Origin: XYD12-FULL-36-8 sp964391015
GTDB lineage: Bacteria; Bacteroidota; Ignavibacteria; Ignavibacteriales; Ignavibacteriaceae
Assembly: GCA_964391015.1 (NCBI GenBank)
Contig: CAYMKU010000014.1
Coordinates: forward strand, 22,015 to 86,014
Length of the DNA stretch: 64,000 nucleotides
Direction: 5' to 3'
Part shown: positions 35,243-45,136 of the stretch, piece by piece
Position numbering within the stretch: position 1 is the stretch's first letter
Layout of the letters: the number at the start of each line of letters is the position of its first letter
Notes under the pieces: model-generated
Databases searched by the model: none
What the model saw: only the letters and a program-made list of their open reading frames with translations
Told to the model about the DNA's origin: nothing
Made by a program: the position numbers and the translations under genes

Positions 35243-35397
35243 TTTAGGTAAGACTGAGTTTGCTAAATTTGTAAATCAAATTTAGCTTAATGAATGTAAT
35301 CAAACAACAAAGTTGAGTTGAAATAATTTATCCACGTTTATAAGAACTTAATTTACATTAGATAGAATCTTGAATTTTTTTTCAGAGTGGGATGTAT

Positions 35398-35405
35398 TAT
35401 CTTTG
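35398..35405 (+). promoter_or_regulatory. -7 box of tRNA-Ser
   Basis: TATCTTTG matches TAnnTTTG exactly and lies 30 nt before the tRNA. A TTG at 35370-35372 could be the -33 element, but its 25-nt spacing is longer than usual. Confidence 0.5.
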
Positions 35406-35435
35406 TAAAGATAAAACAAGTGAAATTTCAGCACT

Positions 35436-35524
35436 GGAGAGGTGGGTGAGTGGCTGAAACCAACGGTTTGCTAAACCGTCGTACGGGTAACACTGTACCG
35501 CGAGTTCGAATCTCGCCCTCTCCG
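35436..35524 (+). tRNA. tRNA-Ser (GCT)
   Basis: A class II tRNA of 89 nt. The acceptor stem GGAGAGG/CCTCTCC is perfect, the anticodon loop TTGCTAA gives GCT, a long variable arm (GTACGGG...) is present, and the T-loop is TTCGAAT. The discriminator base is G and CCA is not encoded. Confidence 0.96.
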
Positions 35525-36253
35525 CTAATATAAGTCATTATTACATCGTTGCAAATCGGTACTATTAATTATTTATGGTAAGATACAAAGCCACGCACTT
35601 CACCTCTTATTAAATTAAACCGAAGCCATTCACAATCTAGTTTTATCCAAATTAAGCAAAGAATATCTTGAGATAACATACTTCTGAATAATTGCCTTTT
35701 GTTTGGGAAGTGAAAAAGTCAGGATTATCCAACAAATTTTTAACTGTAGCAACAGAAGAATTCTAAAATTGACCTTAAATAGGCGAATAGATTATTTTCA
35801 TTTATAACCATACACAAGAGATTTTGACCAAAAATGAATGTATTCAGCATAATAAATAGAGAAAGAGAAAAGAATTTTTTATTTTTGAAATCTCAAAATA
35901 AGATTCGCTATCCATATTTGACTGAAAATTTCCAATGAAATCGCAATTTATATGGCATTTATTTTGAGACAATATAAATGCAAAATTTAATCCCTGAAAA
36001 GATTATCATCTTTTATTAAGTTGATAATCACATTTGTGGGATGAATTTAACTTCTATTTTTTAATTCAAGACATATTATCTAAAAGTAATGTGACTCATA
36101 AACCGAAGGTGTAATTAAAAGACACATATACAGCTTGGAAAATACCCATTCAAGAAATAATAATACAAACTGTTTATTATTCAGTGATAATAAGGTGTAA
36201 ATGTTTATATTACTGTTTTAAAAGAGTCTTTATAAAACTAATAGAGCAGGAAA
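35525..36253 (+). other. Long leader region upstream of the polysaccharide locus
   Basis: This 729-nt AT-rich region separates tRNA-Ser from the first export gene and presumably holds the locus promoter. An 8-bp perfect inverted repeat (GATTATCA at 36001-36008 and TGATAATC at 36022-36029) is the clearest structure. I see no ops/JUMPstart motif and no gene. Confidence 0.5.
36001..36029. promoter_or_regulatory. Inverted repeat, possible operator of the polysaccharide locus
   Basis: The arms GATTATCA and TGATAATC pair without mismatch over a 13-nt spacer, 225 nt before the first gene. The loop length fits two half-sites of a dimeric regulator better than a terminator. Confidence 0.35.
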
Positions 36254-36766
36254 ATGTTAAAAAAAATATTATTAGTCATAAATGCAATTGTACTTTTTGA
36301 ACTACCCTCTTTTGCCCAAGACGATGTTCAGATTGGCTCACTTAAATATCAAGCTAGGCAACAAACAGGTTTTTTTGATTTCTCAGATCCAACCGGAATT
36401 AATATTAAAGTACAAATTTGGGGTTATGTAAAATTCCCAGGTTACTATGTAATCCCTGCACGAAGCAGTTTAAATGATTTTATCTCATTAGCAGGTGGCC
36501 CCACGGAAGAATCAAGACTCGAAGATATTCGAATTCTTAGAACAAACTTGGATTCCACGACGACACTTCTTAGATGTGATTACAATGACCTAATGTGGAA
36601 CGATGATATTAAATCTAATACTAAATTTCCAAGGTTATTTGCTGGTGATATGATAATCGTACCCGGTGAACCACGTTATTTCCTTCGGCAAGATGTTAGC
36701 TTTTATCTTTCAGTAACGACCGTACTAGCTACTATTGCAACGTTAATTATTAGTATTACTCGATAA
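36254..36766 (+). CDS. Short SLBB-domain polysaccharide export protein
   Basis: Protein of 170 aa with a signal peptide (about 1-21, cut after SFA). One SLBB domain covers about 50-100 (VQIWGYVKFPGYYVIPARSSLNDFISLAGG). Residues 148-168 form a C-terminal membrane span. It lacks the N-terminal poly-export domain of full Wza-type channels and the lipobox, so it is a reduced or accessory OPX protein probably held in the inner membrane. It is 21 nt upstream of the Wzc-like gene and is the first gene of the locus. Confidence 0.75.
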   Translation: MLKKILLVINAIVLFELPSFAQDDVQIGSLKYQARQQTGFFDFSDPTGINIKVQIWGYVKFPGYYVIPARSSLNDFISLAGGPTEESRLEDIRILRTNLDSTTTLLRCDYNDLMWNDDIKSNTKFPRLFAGDMIIVPGEPRYFLRQDVSFYLSVTTVLATIATLIISITR

Positions 36767-36787
36767 CATAAATCAAAAAGAGCAATA

Positions 36788-39046
36788 ATGAATACAGACA
36801 AAATTAAAGTAGAAGAATCAGAGTTTGAAGGCAGTACATTAAAGGATTATATAGTCCTAGTACGAAATAACCTCTGGATTTTCTTTGTTATTGTGCTAAT
36901 TAGCATTGTTGGTGCAACATTTTATGCTTTTCGACTTCCTGATATTTATGTATCAAGCTGTTCAATAAAGATTACAAAGACAGGCGGTAACATTTTGCAG
37001 AATCAAGGGCTTAGCGGACTGAGTGATTTTGGTGATGATAGGTTTATTAATAATGAAATTGAGATTTTGAAGAGCTATAATCTTAGAGATAAAATTGCAA
37101 AATCTTTAATTGATTCAGTTGTTACATCAAAGAATATACAAGAATATAAACTTATTTACGCTAAGGCATTCGGCAATAACTATAGAAAATTACTAACCGT
37201 CCCTCAATTAGTAGGTTTACTTTCAAATAATGTTACTATTGAACAAAAAAAAGGATTGGATGTTATTATTATAGCGGCTGAATCACCGTCTCCGCTAGAA
37301 GCAACCCTGGTAGCAGAATTATATGCTGAAATATATAGAAGGTTTAATCTTGAAGTGAACAGGGATCAATTAACATATCTGAAAAATTTTCTAGAAAAAC
37401 AAAGAGCAGAAAAGAAACAACAGCTTGAAAGTGCGGAAGACACGTTAAGATCTTATCAAGAAAAAGGTGGAATGGTAGTATTAGATGTGCAGGCACAATC
37501 ATTGATAAATTTACTATCCGAATTTGAATCGAGGATGAACGCTACAAAAATCGATCTAACTGCTTCAGAAGGAATGCTCACTCAATACAAACAAGAACTT
37601 GCTAAACAGGATCCAAAACTTGCCAGTTATTTAGAGAGCCAAACATCGGAGTCTTATATAAGAGCTTTACAAAATCAAATCGCTGAGCTTCAATTGAATA
37701 AGGACTTAGCGTTGGTAAAATCTGAAGGGAATATTGATATTTCCGGGAAAGTTAAGGAATATGATACGAAGATACAGGAATTACAATCTAAACTTGATGA
37801 TAAGGTTAAGATTCTTAAAACCGGGATTTTAGCAAGCAGCCCCGAAGAAGTACGAGCATTATCTCAAAAGATAATTGAAAAGGAGGTACAAAATCAGTCG
37901 TATAGAAACTCTTTAAATAGCTTAACCAATATAGTTAAACAATATGATGAAAAATTTAATAAGCTTCCTAAAACGACCCTCGATTTGGCAAGATTTAAGC
38001 GGACAAGGGAATCTACCGAAAAGCTTTTTACACTAATTGAGCAAAAGTATCAAGAAGCAGTGATAAACGAAGAATCGCAACCAGGTAATGTACTTATTAT
38101 AGATGATGCAAGAGTCCCTGGTTCACCATCAAAACCCAATAGGTTACTTATTGTAATGACTGGCTTATTGATTGGACTAGCACTTGGTCTCGCTTTTGTA
38201 TTTATAAAAAATTATTTCGACGATACTGTTAAAACACCTGAGGAGATAGAAAAACGACATGCAAATGTTCTGGCCTGGATACCGAAAGTAGATGAGCTGA
38301 ATGGAAAGAGTGCAAATGGCGCAGACTTTATTATTGAGAGATTTCCAAGCTCTATTGCGAGTGAATCAATCCGTGCATTAAGAACCCGTGTTCAGTTTTC
38401 AAAAAATAATAAAGAAACCTTCAAAATAATTTTAATTACATCTCCAGCACCTCAGGAAGGCAAAACTACAATTGCGTTAAATCTGGCTGGAAGTTTTGCG
38501 CACAGTAAAAAGAAAACATTATTGATAGACGCCGACCTTAGAAAACCACGGCTTCACCAAGTTTTTAAAAGAGATAAAGAACCCGGGTTAATTAACTACC
38601 TGACAGAAAAATTTCCATACGAAAAGCTTATTATCCCCACAAGCACAGAGAATTTATTCTTAATTACATCTGGTTCAATATCACAAAACCCATCGGAGAT
38701 TTTAGATTCTTTAGAAATGGATGAACTGCTGAGAAAGGCGAGGAATGAATTCGACTACATTATAATTGACTCACCACCAATTGTTGCAGTTACGGATGCC
38801 GAAATTTTAGCAACAAAATCTGATGGCACTATATTAGTCGTATCCCATAATAAGACCGAAGCAGATTTATTGGAACGAGGTGTTCAGCTTATTCGAGCCG
38901 ATCAATCGCATTTCATTGGAACTGTACTCAATAACTTTAGCAGCAAACAAGGCTATGGGAGTTACTACAAGTATTACTATTATTATTCATCCGAAGGCGA
39001 AAAGAAATATCGAAAAAAGAAGCATTCGAAAGATGTTCATTCTTAA
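36788..39046 (+). CDS. Wzc-like co-polymerase with BY-kinase domain
   Basis: Inner-membrane protein of 752 aa that controls chain length and export of the polysaccharide. A membrane span at 29-48 is followed by a periplasmic coiled-coil part (about 190-425), a second span at 452-473, and a cytoplasmic tyrosine-kinase domain. Walker A is PAPQEGKT (553-560), Walker A' LLIDADLRKPRLH (578-590), Walker B YIIIDS (656-661). A Tyr cluster (Y723 to Y733 and Y741) forms the autophosphorylated tail. It needs a cognate phosphatase, which is not in the window. Confidence 0.95.
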   Translation: MNTDKIKVEESEFEGSTLKDYIVLVRNNLWIFFVIVLISIVGATFYAFRLPDIYVSSCSIKITKTGGNILQNQGLSGLSDFGDDRFINNEIEILKSYNLRDKIAKSLIDSVVTSKNIQEYKLIYAKAFGNNYRKLLTVPQLVGLLSNNVTIEQKKGLDVIIIAAESPSPLEATLVAELYAEIYRRFNLEVNRDQLTYLKNFLEKQRAEKKQQLESAEDTLRSYQEKGGMVVLDVQAQSLINLLSEFESRMNATKIDLTASEGMLTQYKQELAKQDPKLASYLESQTSESYIRALQNQIAELQLNKDLALVKSEGNIDISGKVKEYDTKIQELQSKLDDKVKILKTGILASSPEEVRALSQKIIEKEVQNQSYRNSLNSLTNIVKQYDEKFNKLPKTTLDLARFKRTRESTEKLFTLIEQKYQEAVINEESQPGNVLIIDDARVPGSPSKPNRLLIVMTGLLIGLALGLAFVFIKNYFDDTVKTPEEIEKRHANVLAWIPKVDELNGKSANGADFIIERFPSSIASESIRALRTRVQFSKNNKETFKIILITSPAPQEGKTTIALNLAGSFAHSKKKTLLIDADLRKPRLHQVFKRDKEPGLINYLTEKFPYEKLIIPTSTENLFLITSGSISQNPSEILDSLEMDELLRKARNEFDYIIIDSPPIVAVTDAEILATKSDGTILVVSHNKTEADLLERGVQLIRADQSHFIGTVLNNFSSKQGYGSYYKYYYYYSSEGEKKYRKKKHSKDVHS

Positions 39047-39187
39047 ATTAATAGAATTTTAATATAAATTTTTGTGTGAGGGCAAATTCTTCACGGGTAC
39101 ATAAATAGTAGGAGCAAAATCCGGAAAGAAGAATTTATAAACCAACCTAATACTTAATCCCAAATTACATATTTATTACAGTTCCAC

Positions 39188-40699
39188 ATGAGATCAATTC
39201 GGCGGGAACCAATTTGGCTAAATGACCTTTACCAAGTTATATTGTTTCTTGGTTTAGGTGCGTTACTTTATATTGGACCATCTTTAAAAGATTTAGAGGA
39301 CGACCATTTAATATTTTATCCCATTAAATATGGGTTAATATGTTTATTGCTTGGATTAGGCATCTATTTTTTTTATGCAAAACAGATAAAAAATTATCTT
39401 AAGCTCACTTTTTTCATTCCCTTCACAATTGACTATCAGCTTCATCTTGCTTTTATAATACTTACTATAGTACTTTTTAATAAAAAACTATTATTACCTT
39501 TTCGCTCGCCATTAAATTCAATATATATATTTTTTTTATGGGGAATATTATCATATATTATAAATCAGTTTATTGAATTTAACCCGCTTTCTTTTCCCCT
39601 TTTTGTGTTTACATTTTTCATTCAATTTATATTCTTTAGTCTTTTTCTCGTCAATGCCGATAATATTCAAGACGAGTTACTCAATTTTTTCTTGAACCTA
39701 GTTTCACTAACTATTGGGTTGATAACAATTCAATCAGTCCTACAGCCAGCCATACATCCAGATTTTTGGAACGGGGGAACTGCAAACGCACATATTGCAG
39801 CTGCTTATATTTCAATTGGGTTTGTTATTTGTGTTTTAAGTTTAAGGGGTACTTCACGTTTGAGCCTAAATAATTCTTTAAGGGAGATAGTTTTAGCTGT
39901 ATTCAGTTTACCCATTTTGTTTCTAATTGATGCGAAATATTTTCTCATCTTATTGGTGATTATCTTACCGGGCTATTTTATTTTTACGGGAGGGAAAAAA
40001 TTAAAAATTGCAGCTGCAGCATTTGTTATATTAGTAATGTCAATTCTCAGCATCTCCATACTCAAAGAAAAACCTTTGCCATTATCAATTTTAACTTTTA
40101 AACTGGAGAATTATAACTTTAATACCCTATCAAATTCATTTAAGAATTCACCAAAATATCAGCTACTGAAATCGGCATTTAAGCTTCCCTTTGAAGAACC
40201 TTTGACCTTTTTCTTGGGCAGCGGTCCTGGAACATTTCTAAGCCGTGCAAGTTTTCTTCAGTTTAGCATTGGAAATAAGATAAATTCCTCATCAATAAAT
40301 AACGGTAGAGAAAAGATTCCCTACACTTCCAAATACGCAGTAAAAAGTACCTGGATAAGAAAAAAATACGCTCCAAATTCATTTGAAGAAAACGTTGATC
40401 CAGGATCGCTCTTTAATCGCAGAAGCGGTTTAATAAGTATTTATTATGAAATGGGAGTAATTGGTCTTGGGTTATTTATCTTTATCTATTTCAGTATTAT
40501 TAAACCAGCGTTGAGTACTAAACCTTTATTAAATAAAAAATATAATGTTTTTATAATCCCCTTAGCAATTCTTTTTGTTACAATCAATTATTTTTCCTAT
40601 TGGAACGAGTACTGGAACTTCTGCATAATTCAATATGGCATACTGGGAATTCTTCTTGCCGGAGAAGGAAATTATGTGAATAAAGACAGAGTTCAGTAG
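39188..40699 (+). CDS. Wzy/WaaL-like polymerase or ligase
   Basis: Protein of 503 aa with about ten to twelve membrane spans. A short periplasmic motif, TANAHIAAAYISIGF, resembles the active-site loop of the O-antigen ligase/polymerase (Wzy_C) superfamily, and a large loop with FFLGSGPGTFLSRASF lies at about 345-360. It could join repeat units or attach the glycan to a carrier. A second such protein is encoded at 48844, so the two probably have different roles. Confidence 0.7.
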   Translation: MRSIRREPIWLNDLYQVILFLGLGALLYIGPSLKDLEDDHLIFYPIKYGLICLLLGLGIYFFYAKQIKNYLKLTFFIPFTIDYQLHLAFIILTIVLFNKKLLLPFRSPLNSIYIFFLWGILSYIINQFIEFNPLSFPLFVFTFFIQFIFFSLFLVNADNIQDELLNFFLNLVSLTIGLITIQSVLQPAIHPDFWNGGTANAHIAAAYISIGFVICVLSLRGTSRLSLNNSLREIVLAVFSLPILFLIDAKYFLILLVIILPGYFIFTGGKKLKIAAAAFVILVMSILSISILKEKPLPLSILTFKLENYNFNTLSNSFKNSPKYQLLKSAFKLPFEEPLTFFLGSGPGTFLSRASFLQFSIGNKINSSSINNGREKIPYTSKYAVKSTWIRKKYAPNSFEENVDPGSLFNRRSGLISIYYEMGVIGLGLFIFIYFSIIKPALSTKPLLNKKYNVFIIPLAILFVTINYFSYWNEYWNFCIIQYGILGILLAGEGNYVNKDRVQ

Positions 40700-40818
40700 A
40701 TAGAAGTTGAAAGTGACATACTGGATTTTGTCTACTTGAAATATAATTTGAATTTTAAGAAATTATCATATATTTATTACTATAATCTTAATTAATATCA
40801 TAAAGCAGTAGGCAACAA

Positions 40819-41712
40819 TTGAATAAATTCGGAATCACAGGAGTAGCAGGTTATATAGCACCAAGACATCTAAAAGCAATTAAGGATACAGGAAATACTT
40901 TAGTTGCAGCTGCTGATCCACATGATTCGGTTGGAATATTAGACCAGTACTTTCCTGATACTTCGTTTTTCACAGAAATTGAACGATTTGATCGCCACCT
41001 TGACAAATTACGAAGAATTGGAGAAGGGATTGATTATCTCTCGATATGCTCGCCAAATAATCTTCATGATGCGCATATAAGATTAGCTTTAAGAAATGAT
41101 GCACACGCAATCTGTGAAAAACCGCTGGTTCTAAATCCATGGAATCTCGATTTGCTCGAAAAACTTGAGGAAGAATACGGAAAAAAAATTTATACTATCC
41201 TTCAATTACGAGTTCATCCATCTCTAATTGCATTAAAAGAAAATATTGATATTAAAAAAAATTGGAGAAAATATAAAGTAGAATTAACTTATATCACTTC
41301 GCGAGGTAAATGGTATGATTATTCATGGAAAGGCGATTCACAGAAATCAGGCGGCATAGCAACAAATATTGGTATCCATTTTTTTGATTTACTGATGTGG
41401 TTGTTTGGCAAACCCGTAAGTCAAAAAACACTTTCGGATAAACCAGATAAAATGAAAGGCGAACTGGAATTAGAGAATGCGAATGTACTGTGGTACTTAT
41501 CAATTGATAAAAAAGACTTACCCGACGATATGAAGAAAAACGGAAGAGATACTTATCGCTCTATCAAAATGGATGATAAAGAGATTGAATTTACAGAAGG
41601 CTTTACAGAATTACATACGGAAGTATATCGAAGAACTTTACTAGGAAGTGGATTTACAATACCAGATGCACGCGCATCTATTGAGTTTGTGCATACATTG
41701 AGACAGAATTAG
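40819..41712 (+). CDS. Gfo/Idh/MocA dehydrogenase, WlbA/WbpB-like
   Basis: Protein of 297 aa from a TTG start at 40819, weakly preceded by AGTAGG. The N-terminal Rossmann segment is MNKFGITGVAGYIAPRHL, and the catalytic Lys is in HAICEKPLVLNP. The closest family by memory is WlbA/WbpB, which oxidises UDP-GlcNAc(A) at C3 during synthesis of 2,3-diamino-uronic acids. It is slightly shorter than typical. No partner aminotransferase or acetyltransferase of that pathway is adjacent, so the product sugar is uncertain. Confidence 0.8.
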   Translation: MNKFGITGVAGYIAPRHLKAIKDTGNTLVAAADPHDSVGILDQYFPDTSFFTEIERFDRHLDKLRRIGEGIDYLSICSPNNLHDAHIRLALRNDAHAICEKPLVLNPWNLDLLEKLEEEYGKKIYTILQLRVHPSLIALKENIDIKKNWRKYKVELTYITSRGKWYDYSWKGDSQKSGGIATNIGIHFFDLLMWLFGKPVSQKTLSDKPDKMKGELELENANVLWYLSIDKKDLPDDMKKNGRDTYRSIKMDDKEIEFTEGFTELHTEVYRRTLLGSGFTIPDARASIEFVHTLRQN

Positions 41713-41782
41713 TGAAGTTTAGCGTAAACTTCAACTTTCTACTGTAGCTGCATACCATTTTATAAATTTATTTGAACAATAA

Positions 41783-42799
41783 ATGGAAATTTTAGCAATC
41801 ATTCCTGCTCGATCAGGGTCAAAGACAATTCCGCATAAAAATATAAGAACGCTTCTCGGCAAACCACTAATAGCATACAGTATTGAGCACGCATTAAGTT
41901 CAAAACTGATAAATCGTGTAATTGTAAGCACTGATAGTAAATTGTATGCAGAAATCGCAAGAAAATATGGAGCGGAAGTACCTTTCCTGCGTCCAGAGGA
42001 AATTTCAACCGACGAATCAAACGACAGAGATGTATTCTTTCAAGCACTAAATTGGTTAAGTGAAAATGAAAACTATACACCTGAAATTTGTGTACACCTA
42101 AGGCCAACACACCCTATAAGAAACAGCCAAGATATTGATAATATGATTAATATGCTCTTGGCTGATTCAAATGCAGATTGCATTAGATCGGTAGTGAAAA
42201 ATGATGCTCATACTCCATACAAGATGTGGTTTTTGGACAATGATCATGAATTAAAGCCAATTATTAATAACACAGAAATTTTTGAGCCCTATAATCAGCC
42301 AAGACAAAAATTACCATTGTCTTACTTTCAAAATGCTTCGATTGATGTAATAAAAACAGATACTATTCTAAAAAAGAAATCTTTAAGCGGTAATAAAATC
42401 CTTGGATATATAATGGATAGTGAATTTGATATAGATAACGAAAAAGATTTTGAAAGAACCGAGCAAAAAATGCTTGAGCTAAAGTACATTTTAAAAAAAG
42501 AGATTAAAACATATTGCTTTGATATTGATGGCATTATAGCAACTTTAACACCCGATAACAATTATATTTTAGCCGAACCATTAATTAGTAATATTAACAA
42601 GATTAACAAATTATATGAAGCTGGTAATAAAATAATTTTGTTTACAGCCAGAGGTACTGTGACAAAGATCGATTGGAAAAATGTTACAATGAAGCAGCTT
42701 ATAGATTGGGGTGTTAAGTATCATGAGCTGACTTTTGGAAAGCCTGCAGCTGATTTTTATATAGATGATAGAAATTTGAATATTAACGAAATAATCTAG
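41783..42799 (+). CDS. NeuA-like CMP-sugar synthetase fused to a HAD phosphatase
   Basis: Protein of 338 aa. Residues 1-235 are a cytidylyltransferase: the motif AIIPARSGSKTIPHKNI (5-21) and VHLRPTHPIR (104-113) match CMP-nonulosonate synthetases (the usual second Gly of the first motif is Ser). Residues 242-338 are a HAD domain with nucleophile D247 and acid/base D249 (CFDIDG), T288 (LFTARG), K320 and D328/D329. Activation of a nonulosonic or Kdo-like acid to CMP-sugar, with phosphate removal by the same chain, is the likely role. It lies 13 nt before the NeuB-like gene. Confidence 0.85.
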   Translation: MEILAIIPARSGSKTIPHKNIRTLLGKPLIAYSIEHALSSKLINRVIVSTDSKLYAEIARKYGAEVPFLRPEEISTDESNDRDVFFQALNWLSENENYTPEICVHLRPTHPIRNSQDIDNMINMLLADSNADCIRSVVKNDAHTPYKMWFLDNDHELKPIINNTEIFEPYNQPRQKLPLSYFQNASIDVIKTDTILKKKSLSGNKILGYIMDSEFDIDNEKDFERTEQKMLELKYILKKEIKTYCFDIDGIIATLTPDNNYILAEPLISNINKINKLYEAGNKIILFTARGTVTKIDWKNVTMKQLIDWGVKYHELTFGKPAADFYIDDRNLNINEII

Positions 42800-42812
42800 G
42801 GAGAATCAAAGG

Positions 42813-44303
42813 ATGATATCATTTAATAATTTTTTCATATTTGAAATAGCAAATAACCATCAGGGAGATGTGCAGCATGGTATAAAAATTATTAAAGAAA
42901 TGGGAAGAATTGCAAAAAAATATGCAATAAATGCCGGGATTAAATTACAGTATAGATACCTCGATACCTTTATTCACCCGGATCACAGAAATAACAAAAC
43001 TGCAAAGCATATAAGCAGATTCTTAGAAACTGAACTGAAAAATGATGATTACTTAAAATTAGTAGGTGAAATAAAAGAACAAGGATTGATTTCAGTATGT
43101 ACACCTTTTGATGAGAGCTCAGTTGATTTAATAATGGAGCACGAAATTGATGTAATAAAAATAGCAAGCTGCAGCGCCGATGATTGGCCTCTTATAACTA
43201 AAATAGCACTGACTCAAAAACCTGTTATTGCATCAACGGGAGGGTTGGAGTTATGGCAAATAGATAATATTGCTTCCTTCCTTATTCACAGACTTCCGCA
43301 GGTCGGAATTTTGCACTGCATAGGAGTTTATCCTGCACCAGATGCATATTTAAACCTCAATTTTATTCAAAAAATGATTTCACGTTATCCGGGCATTCCA
43401 ATCGGATATTCGGGTCACGAAGCTCCGGACAATATAGATGTAATTAAACTTGCAGCCGCACAAGGTGCTAAAATTTTTGAGAGACATGTTGGCATTGCAA
43501 CTGATAAAATAAAATTAAACACATATTCTTTAACACCAGAACAAGTTGAAAAATGGATTGAAGCATACTTAACAGCGCGCGTAATACTCGGCAATGAAAT
43601 AAAAACTTCTTTACAGGAGGAATCTGAATCTATATTATCATTAAAAAGAGGAGTCTTTTTAAATAAATCTGTAAAAAAAGGAAGTTTTATAAGTGAATAT
43701 GACGTATTTTTTGCGATGCCTTGTGCAAAGGGACAAGTAACTTCAGGAGAGTTTGGAAGAATCCGTGCACGCTATGTCGCCAGCAAAGACTATGAAGCTG
43801 GTGATGGCTTATTTGAAACGTACGTTGAAGATACGTATCATAAGATAAGATATATCATTCACCAAGCGAAAGCCCTTTTAGCAGAAACAAATATTGTTCT
43901 ATCAAAAAATTATACAGTTGAATTAAATCATCATTATGGGCTAGAAAACTACAGCCGATTTGGATGCTTGATCGTTAATTTAGTGAACAGAGAATACTGC
44001 AAAAAAATTATCGTCGTTTTTCCTCAGCAACACCACCCTGAACAAAAACATATGAAAAAGGAAGAAACTTTCCATATGCTCCACGGTGACTTGAATCTTA
44101 CCTTGAACGGCATAACACAAAAAATAACTAAAGGTGATATAGTTACAATTGAGCGCGGTGTACTACATTCTTTTTATTCTGACAATGGTGCAGTTATTGA
44201 AGAAATTTCCACTACTCATTTAGTTAATGATTCTTATTATACAGATCCACTAATTGCTGAACAGGATCCAATGCAGAGAAAAACACTAATTGAAAAACTA
44301 TAA
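42813..44303 (+). CDS. NeuB-like nonulosonate synthase with SAF and cupin domains
   Basis: Protein of 496 aa. Residues 1-260 are the NeuB TIM barrel (FIFEIANNHQGD, IKLQYR, CTPFD, IASCS, ASTGG, IGYSGHE), which condenses phosphoenolpyruvate with an amino sugar. Residues 275-335 are a SAF (antifreeze-like) domain. Residues 395-480 form a cupin with possible metal ligands H408, H413, E417/E418 and H452 (GVLHSF), recalling sugar-isomerase cupins. The extra cupin may supply the substrate sugar. No NeuC-type epimerase is in the window. It is 13 nt after the NeuA-HAD gene and 12 nt before a methyltransferase gene. Confidence 0.88.
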   Translation: MISFNNFFIFEIANNHQGDVQHGIKIIKEMGRIAKKYAINAGIKLQYRYLDTFIHPDHRNNKTAKHISRFLETELKNDDYLKLVGEIKEQGLISVCTPFDESSVDLIMEHEIDVIKIASCSADDWPLITKIALTQKPVIASTGGLELWQIDNIASFLIHRLPQVGILHCIGVYPAPDAYLNLNFIQKMISRYPGIPIGYSGHEAPDNIDVIKLAAAQGAKIFERHVGIATDKIKLNTYSLTPEQVEKWIEAYLTARVILGNEIKTSLQEESESILSLKRGVFLNKSVKKGSFISEYDVFFAMPCAKGQVTSGEFGRIRARYVASKDYEAGDGLFETYVEDTYHKIRYIIHQAKALLAETNIVLSKNYTVELNHHYGLENYSRFGCLIVNLVNREYCKKIIVVFPQQHHPEQKHMKKEETFHMLHGDLNLTLNGITQKITKGDIVTIERGVLHSFYSDNGAVIEEISTTHLVNDSYYTDPLIAEQDPMQRKTLIEKL

Positions 44304-44315
44304 TTTTTTTCAGAC

Positions 44316-45014
44316 ATGAAGTTATTAAGTTTAATTGAACCAGCACATAAATCCGATTTGGATGAAAAATATCATCAGCTAAACATTTACAATATAAGAG
44401 ATACATTAACATGGTACGAATATTTCAAGCTTCTAATAGGTATAGATGGGAGTATTGTTGAATGTGGCGTGGGAAGAGGACGATCATTGGCTATAATATC
44501 TGCTATCAATAATCTTCTTAAAGCCGAAGAAGGCGGTTCAAGAAAAATCTATGCTTATGACAGCTTCGAAGGATTTCCTGAACCGACGAAAGAAGATGAT
44601 TCTTACAGAAGACCGAAGAAAGGTGATTGGTCAAAATCACCTAGCGGGAGATATCTATATACACCTGAATTCATTAAAACAGTTTTAACCGAAGCTGGAA
44701 TTGGTTTTGATGATTCAAGTTTGGTTATAACAAAAGGGTTTTTTGGCAATTCATTATTAAAACACCCGAATGAACCCATTGCTCTATTACATGTGGACGC
44801 AGATTTATATCAGTCATATAAAGATGTATTAACAAATTTATATAATAAGGTGACTATGGGTGGAATAATTGTATTCGATGATGTTTTATCAATTGAACCA
44901 AGCGAGACAAGATGGCCTGGAGCGTTATTAGCAGTTAAAGAATTCTTAGGAGAGAAAACTTTAAAAATGAAAGTTAGTGGAAAAGGGAATTATTTTTTAA
45001 TAAAAAATTTATAA
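44316..45014 (+). CDS. TylF/MycF-type sugar O-methyltransferase
   Basis: SAM-dependent enzyme of 232 aa with the TylF family pattern: GSIVECGVGRGRSLAII as SAM-binding motif, YAYDSFEGFPEPTKED, and the metal-binding stretch LLHVDADLYQSYKDVLTNLY followed by GGIIVFDDV. Members methylate hydroxyls of sugars in a Mg-dependent manner. It probably decorates a sugar of this polysaccharide or a precursor. It begins 12 nt after the NeuB-like gene. Confidence 0.85.
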   Translation: MKLLSLIEPAHKSDLDEKYHQLNIYNIRDTLTWYEYFKLLIGIDGSIVECGVGRGRSLAIISAINNLLKAEEGGSRKIYAYDSFEGFPEPTKEDDSYRRPKKGDWSKSPSGRYLYTPEFIKTVLTEAGIGFDDSSLVITKGFFGNSLLKHPNEPIALLHVDADLYQSYKDVLTNLYNKVTMGGIIVFDDVLSIEPSETRWPGALLAVKEFLGEKTLKMKVSGKGNYFLIKNL

Positions 45015-45136
45015 TTATAAATAAATCCCAAATTTTACGCCCAGATTAATTTATACATTCTGAAGAGAAAAAATCATTATTAGAAAATAAAGTAACAAAT
45101 AATACCAAAGAATATTAGAAAATTATAGGACACCTA

